NCBI GenBank assembly: GCA_947629285.1 | Contig: CANRDA010000045.1 | Span: 1-8,357 of the forward strand | Direction: 5' to 3' | Source: an uncultured Bacilli bacterium | Lineage (GTDB): Bacteria; Bacillota_I; Bacilli_A; RF39; UBA660 | Length of the DNA stretch: 8,357 nucleotides | Shown here: piece after piece, positions 5,406-8,357 of the stretch | Layout of the letters: each line of letters begins with the position of its first letter | How positions within the stretch are numbered: the first letter of the stretch is position 1 | The notes under the pieces: model-generated | Databases searched by the model: none | What the model was told of the DNA's origin: nothing | What the model saw: only the letters and a program-made list of their open reading frames with translations | Program-made: the position numbers and the translations under genes

Positions 5406-6113
5406 ATGGAAAAAGAAAAAAATTATGAACTTAGAAATATGCTTATTGGGTTTGGTGTATTATTTTTATATTTAATAGGGTCTTCCTATTCATATGATTT
5501 TTTAAGATTATTTGGAATAAATTATAATGATTTAAATTTTGTTTTAAAACAAGTATATTTAATATTTTACGAAGTAGCTTTAACCCTAATAATAATTTAT
5601 ATATATAGAAAAGATTTTATTCCTAATTTAAAAGATTTTATAAAAAATAATATCACTTATTTCAAAAAATATATTAAATATTGGTTTCTAATGTTAAGTT
5701 TGATGGTAGCAAGCAATTTACTAATCACACTCTTTACAACTAGCATAACTTCGAATAATCAACAAACTATTATAGATTTATTAGCAGAGGCACCAATATA
5801 CACTTTTATTTTAACAGTTATCACTGCCCCAATATTAGAAGAATTAGTATTTAGACTATCTTTTAGAAAGATGTTCGCTCATACAAATTTCTTATTTATA
5901 TTTTTTTCAGGATTATTTTTTGGGGGAATGCATGTAATAAATTCATTTACTAATCTTACAGATTTATTGTTTATAATACCTTATAGTATACCAGGATTTA
6001 TATTCGCATATATTTATGCTAAATCTAAAAATATATGTGTTAGTATTTCATTACACTTTATACACAACGGTATTATGATGGCTCTACAAATATTACTTAT
6101 GTATTTAATATAG
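5406..6113 (+). CDS. CPBP-family (CAAX/Abi) intramembrane metalloprotease
   Basis: The 235-residue protein is a multi-pass membrane protein with about seven hydrophobic stretches (around 10-28, 50-67, 93-110, 130-142, 163-178, 185-202 and 217-235). The three CPBP motifs are present: E-E-L-V-F-R (E145, E146, R150), F-G-G-M-H (H176) and H-F-I-H-N (H217, N221). Family members are glutamate-type intramembrane proteases related to Rce1. In bacteria some process bacteriocins or confer bacteriocin immunity, while most have unknown substrates. No bacteriocin or peptide gene is adjacent. The ATG at 5406 was preferred because AGGTGAT sits just upstream; the GTG at 5397 lies within that SD and at the predicted transcript start. 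It is a monocistronic plus-strand gene in an otherwise minus-strand window. Confidence 0.9.
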   Translation: MEKEKNYELRNMLIGFGVLFLYLIGSSYSYDFLRLFGINYNDLNFVLKQVYLIFYEVALTLIIIYIYRKDFIPNLKDFIKNNITYFKKYIKYWFLMLSLMVASNLLITLFTTSITSNNQQTIIDLLAEAPIYTFILTVITAPILEELVFRLSFRKMFAHTNFLFIFFSGLFFGGMHVINSFTNLTDLLFIIPYSIPGFIFAYIYAKSKNICVSISLHFIHNGIMMALQILLMYLI

Positions 6114-6142
6114 AAGGCATTAATTTCAACAAAGCCTTTTTT
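6114..6142 (+). terminator. Intrinsic terminator after the CPBP gene
   Basis: AAGGC (6114-6118) pairs with GCCTT (6134-6138) around a 15-base loop, and a run of six T follows (6137-6142). The stem is short and begins on the base after the stop codon. A G-U and an A-T pair can extend it into the stop codon. Confidence 0.6.
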
Positions 6143-6153
6143 GTATATTTAAA

Positions 6154-6193
6154 AACTATCATAAAATTAATAGTAATCGATTTTATGATAGTT
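6154..6193. terminator. Dyad terminator between convergent genes
   Basis: Perfect 14-bp arms AACTATCATAAAAT (6154-6167) and their complement (6180-6193) enclose a 12-base loop. On the minus strand the stem leads into GTTTTTAAA; on the plus strand into ATTTTGTTTT. It lies between the CPBP gene and the minus-strand hydrolase unit, so it could stop transcription from both sides. It is probably the main terminator for the minus-strand pair and a backup for the plus-strand gene. Confidence 0.7.
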
Positions 6194-6276
6194 ATTTTGT
6201 TTTATACACACATTAAAATTTAATGGAGTACTCTTTATAATGACTCCCAAAATATTATAAACTATATTTTTTAATA

Positions 6277-6453
6277 CTAATTTTCTTTTAATTGTGATTC
6301 CTTTCTTTCAGTAATATATTTAACCAATTCTTTTTTTATTTCACATCTTTTTTCTTGATATTCATTATATAAAATTGAACGTTCCTCTTTAGAATGTCTC
6401 ATATATTCATAGTGAATTTGAAAAAGTGCTTTCTTTGCTTCATCTTCTGTCAT
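6277..6453 (-). CDS. 58-residue charged, helical protein of unknown function
   Basis: The ATG at 6453..6451 overlaps the hydrolase stop as ATGA, and the frame stays open for 58 codons to a TAG at 6277-6279. AAAGGAGGT lies in the last hydrolase codons, about 11 bases upstream, an unusually long spacing but a near-perfect SD. The product opens M-T-E-D-E-A-K-K-A-L-F-Q-I and is rich in Lys, Glu and Arg, with no Pro or Gly, so one or two long helices or a short coiled coil are expected. There is one Cys and no signal peptide or membrane segment. I do not recognise a family. Overlap and SD suggest it is co-translated with the hydrolase, but no functional link can be named. Confidence 0.7.
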   Translation of the reverse strand: MTEDEAKKALFQIHYEYMRHSKEERSILYNEYQEKRCEIKKELVKYITERKESQLKEN

Positions 6454-7157
6454 ATAGTCTCTATACCTCCTTTTAATTTCTTCTTTAAAAATTTCTCAAC
6501 TATGTAATAAATCTGTTTGTTATCTTTAAAAACATCATGAGTTAAGCCATTTACATACACTAATTTTTTTACATTTGACTTTACACTATTATACACATAT
6601 TCAGAGGATGTTAGTGGGACCAAATTATCATTTTTCCCTTGTATAATAAGTATAGGACAAGTAACAAATTTTGGATAATCATAATAATGTTTTACAAGGT
6701 CAGCAAACTGTTTTAAAGTACCTATATTTAACTTCAAAAATCTAGCTATTACCTCATCCTTTCCATATGTTTCTATAACCTTAGGAGTCATTTTAATAGA
6801 TTTTGTAATATTTAAATTATCTTTAACTACACTTAAATACTGAAATGATGGTGCGGCTAAAACTAATTTTTTAACTTCCTTATATTTAGAAGCTAAATAT
6901 GTAGCAATTACTCCACCCATACTATGACCTATTAAATATATATTATAATATCTCTTAGCTATCAACCATTTTAACATATCTTCACTGTAGTTTATCCAAT
7001 CCATATAATTAGCTTTACTTAGATTTCTATTATGACCTGGTAGTGTAAATTGAAAAACATCAAAATTTCTATTTAATTCTAAATAATTAGCCAATTTCTC
7101 TTCATCGTATGTCCCACCTGCAAAACCATGAATAATTAAAATTGCTTTTTTTAACAT
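6450..7157 (-). CDS. Alpha/beta hydrolase, carboxylesterase/monoacylglycerol-lipase-like
   Basis: The 235-residue protein has the serine-hydrolase fold. Visible are the oxyanion-hole segment L-I-I-H-G-F-A-G-G (7-15), the nucleophile elbow G-H-S-M-G-G (S79), the acid in G-K-N-D-N-L-V-P (D177) and the histidine in G-L-T-H-D-V-F (H207), a complete catalytic triad. Length and motif spacing resemble the Geobacillus Est30 carboxylesterases and bacterial monoglyceride lipases, so short or medium acyl esters are likely substrates. There is no signal peptide, so it should be cytosolic. The ATG at 7157 has an excellent SD (AAGGAGG) just upstream, and a promoter lies about 100 bases away. Its stop overlaps the start of a 58-codon ORF. 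Exact substrate is unknown. Confidence 0.9.
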   Translation of the reverse strand: MLKKAILIIHGFAGGTYDEEKLANYLELNRNFDVFQFTLPGHNRNLSKANYMDWINYSEDMLKWLIAKRYYNIYLIGHSMGGVIATYLASKYKEVKKLVLAAPSFQYLSVVKDNLNITKSIKMTPKVIETYGKDEVIARFLKLNIGTLKQFADLVKHYYDYPKFVTCPILIIQGKNDNLVPLTSSEYVYNSVKSNVKKLVYVNGLTHDVFKDNKQIYYIVEKFLKKKLKGGIETI

Positions 7158-7257
7158 ATCTCCTCCTTATAGTTTTTATAATCCTTGAGTTTTCTATATA
7201 TTTTATTCAGTTAAACACAATTATTATCTTTTCATAACCTCACTACCTTATAATACA

Positions 7258-7286
7258 ATTATACTACCGGTACATTCGTTTGTAAA
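7258..7286 (-). promoter_or_regulatory. Promoter of the hydrolase unit, with a TACCGGTA palindrome in the spacer
   Basis: On the minus strand TTTACA (7286..7281) and a perfect TATAAT (7263..7258) are 17 bases apart. The start point would be near 7251, giving a leader of about 93 bases before the hydrolase ATG. An eight-base perfect palindrome (7265-7272) lies in the spacer, a G-C-containing island in AT-rich DNA that could be an operator half. The leader itself shows no strong structure. Between this promoter and the terminator at 7326-7343 only a weak five-base hairpin (7303-7317) is visible. Confidence 0.65.
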
Positions 7287-7325
7287 TAGTTTTTTTATTT
7301 TTCTAAGCCTTTCTTAGTAAATAAA

Positions 7326-7343
7326 AAGTAGCGCTAGCTACTT
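7326..7343 (-). terminator. Intrinsic terminator of the surface-protein gene, overlapping its stop codon
   Basis: AAGTAGC and GCTACTT form a perfect seven-base stem around a four-base loop, followed on the minus strand by TTTATTT. The first two stem bases are the last two bases of the TAA stop codon, so the terminator abuts the coding region directly. Confidence 0.75.
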
Positions 7344-8357
7344 ATATATTATTTACTTTTCTTTTTTTTAAGGTAAATACTATTAATAATGTTCCTAAAG
7401 CAACTGCTATTGCCCCACTTATTAAATACATAATATTATTACTTTTTCCTGTATCTGGTACTTCTACTAGTTTATTGTATAATATTATTTCATTATCTTT
7501 CGTTTTTATATAGTCACTTTGTACATCTATTAATTTTATTTCTTTACTTTTTAATACTTCAAATTTAAATTCTGTTGTTACTTTTTCATATCCCTCTGGT
7601 GAGATTGTCTCTGTCAAAGTATATACCCCAGGGTCTAACATAAACTCTTCTGCTTTTTCTTTTGAATCAAATTCTTTTACTATATTCCCTTTTTCATTCT
7701 TTATTACTATATGTGCTCCCTTTAATTCTTTCTCACTTGTTATATCTTTCTTTGTTATCTTTATCTTCCTTGGAGTATTATAAAGCGTTATTTCATTACC
7801 CTCTGCTTTTATTTGATTACTTTTTACATCTATTAAATCTATATCTCCATTTACTTCTACTTTAAATTTAAACTCTGTTGTTATCTTTTCATATCCTTCT
7901 GGTGCGACTGTCTCTTTTAATGTATATGTGCCTGGACCTAGATATATTTCATGACTTTCTTCTGTTGTATCATACTCATCCACTGTACTTCCTTTTTCAT
8001 CTGTTATTATTATATGTGCTCCTTTTAACTCTTTTTCATCTGTTATATCTTTCTTTGTTATTACTGTTTTTATTGGCTCATTTGTAACTACCTTTGTTAC
8101 ATTTACATCTTTTACTTCTATTCCATTTATTTCTACTAAATTGTCTTGTTCATAACCTGGAGCGGCTGATACTTCTTTTATTGTATATGTTCCATATGGT
8201 AAATTTGTAAAATCTATAATTCCACTTGCGTTTGTTTTCATATTTGGTATTGGAGCTCCATTTATATCTTTTGCTCTTTCATTTTTACTATCTAATAATT
8301 CAAACTCTGCTCCTTCTATATGTTTTGAATCTTTTGCATTCATTTTTAGTATCCTTA
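7342..8357 (-). CDS. C-terminal part of a cell-wall-anchored protein with CnaB/SpaA domains and a VPDTG sorting signal
   Basis: The frame is open to the right edge, so the gene is partial at its 5' end; the ATG at 8343 lies inside a SpaA-like domain (the preceding codons read R-I-L-K, giving I-L-K-M-N-A-K-D) and is not the true start. Counting from that Met: CnaB domain 1 to about 90, domain 2 at 92-191, domain 3 at 192-292. Each has the I-T-K-K-D or similar N-strand, G-A near its start, a T-Y-T-x-x-E segment (E57, E144, E245) and a terminal Asn (N88, N189, N290), consistent with Lys-Asn isopeptide-bonded domains. A cell-wall sorting signal follows: VPDTG (295-299), a hydrophobic segment (about 304-325) and the basic tail KKRK. 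A sortase would cleave after Thr and attach it to peptidoglycan or a pilus. Such proteins serve as adhesins or pilins. No sortase gene is in the window. Confidence 0.9.
   Translation of the reverse strand, partial: RILKMNAKDSKHIEGAEFELLDSKNERAKDINGAPIPNMKTNASGIIDFTNLPYGTYTIKEVSAAPGYEQDNLVEINGIEVKDVNVTKVVTNEPIKTVITKKDITDEKELKGAHIIITDEKGSTVDEYDTTEESHEIYLGPGTYTLKETVAPEGYEKITTEFKFKVEVNGDIDLIDVKSNQIKAEGNEITLYNTPRKIKITKKDITSEKELKGAHIVIKNEKGNIVKEFDSKEKAEEFMLDPGVYTLTETISPEGYEKVTTEFKFEVLKSKEIKLIDVQSDYIKTKDNEIILYNKLVEVPDTGKSNNIMYLISGAIAVALGTLLIVFTLKKRKVNNI
7468..8070 (-). repeat. Tandem repeat of two ~100-residue CnaB units
   Basis: Residues 92-191 and 192-292 of the visible part of the surface protein are near-copies: both contain I-T-K-K-D-I-T-x-E-K-E-L-K-G-A-H-I, the P-E-G-Y-E-K-x-T-T-E-F-K-F block, and E-I-x-L-Y-N at the end. 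The split is near 7770/7771. The first visible domain is a more divergent type (G-A-E-F-E-L-L-D). Recent internal duplication is likely, and copy number may vary between strains. Confidence 0.8.

Noticed and set aside
142..6193. Similarity of the loop ends of the hairpins at 142-196 and 6154-6193 (both contain ATCGATT), suggesting a repeat family
   Set aside because: The shared stretch is about ten AT-rich bases and the arms differ, so chance is sufficient.
6211..6247. Short palindrome CATTAAA-A-TTTAATG and a five-base hairpin GGAGT/ACTCC after the 58-residue ORF
   Set aside because: The stems are short, the loop of the second is 13 bases and no good T-run follows. The dyad at 6154-6193 is the better terminator candidate.
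7224..7235. Mini-ORF M-K-R-stop in the hydrolase leader
   Set aside because: GAGG lies only two bases from the ATG, too close for a normal SD, and three codons give no evidence of an attenuator peptide.
7662..8087. Two Leu/Ser/Tyr-rich plus-strand ORFs opposite the surface protein
   Set aside because: They resemble each other only because the CnaB repeats on the other strand are similar. Their composition is that of a reverse-complement shadow.
1..8357. CRISPR array, tRNA, rRNA, insertion sequence or phage genes
   Set aside because: No regularly spaced repeats, cloverleaf sequences, transposase or phage-like proteins were found on either strand.

Overview
The window comes from a very AT-rich Bacillota-type bacterium. 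Codons in every gene lean strongly to A/T, and the promoters and Shine-Dalgarno (SD) sites are of classical Gram-positive type. TGA is used as a stop and the one Trp codon checked (in infB) is TGG, so the code is the standard bacterial one and not that of Mycoplasma or Spiroplasma. A sorting-signal surface protein implies a Gram-positive cell wall. Gene order and protein style suggest a mollicute-like or Erysipelotrichia-like gut lineage of Bacilli, but that placement is inference.

Layout. (1) Positions 1-237, minus strand: the first codons of a gene running off the left edge, with its own promoter and a 5' leader predicted to fold over its ribosome binding site, then a small direct-repeat plus inverted-repeat element. 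(2) 238-560: an orphan RelB/DinJ-type antitoxin with its own promoter. (3) 601-5353, minus strand: the conserved translation/transcription operon rimP-nusA-rnpM-(dCMP deaminase)-infB-rbfA, tightly packed with overlaps, starting at a strong promoter with a palindromic leader hairpin and ending at a long hairpin that overlaps the rbfA stop codon. (4) 5361-6142, plus strand: a divergent membrane protease of the CPBP (CAAX/Abi) family, whose promoter sits back to back with the rimP promoter. (5) 6154-7286: a dyad terminator between convergent units, then a minus-strand pair made of an alpha/beta hydrolase and a 58-codon protein overlapping it by an ATGA junction. (6) 7326-8357: the C-terminal part of a cell-wall-anchored protein with tandem CnaB/SpaA domains and a VPDTG sorting signal, running off the right edge.

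How the genes fit together. The central operon supplies ribosome maturation (RimP, RbfA), initiation (IF2), transcription elongation/termination (NusA) and the RNase P modulator RnpM. It departs from the textbook Bacillus arrangement in three ways: the L7Ae-like ylxQ gene is absent and a deoxycytidylate deaminase sits in its place, RimP is reduced to its N-terminal domain, and NusA carries a long acidic insertion. No complete novel defence or mobile system is visible. The most interesting signals are the SD-sequestering leader at the left edge, the operon modifications, the toxin-less antitoxin and the small coupled ORF.
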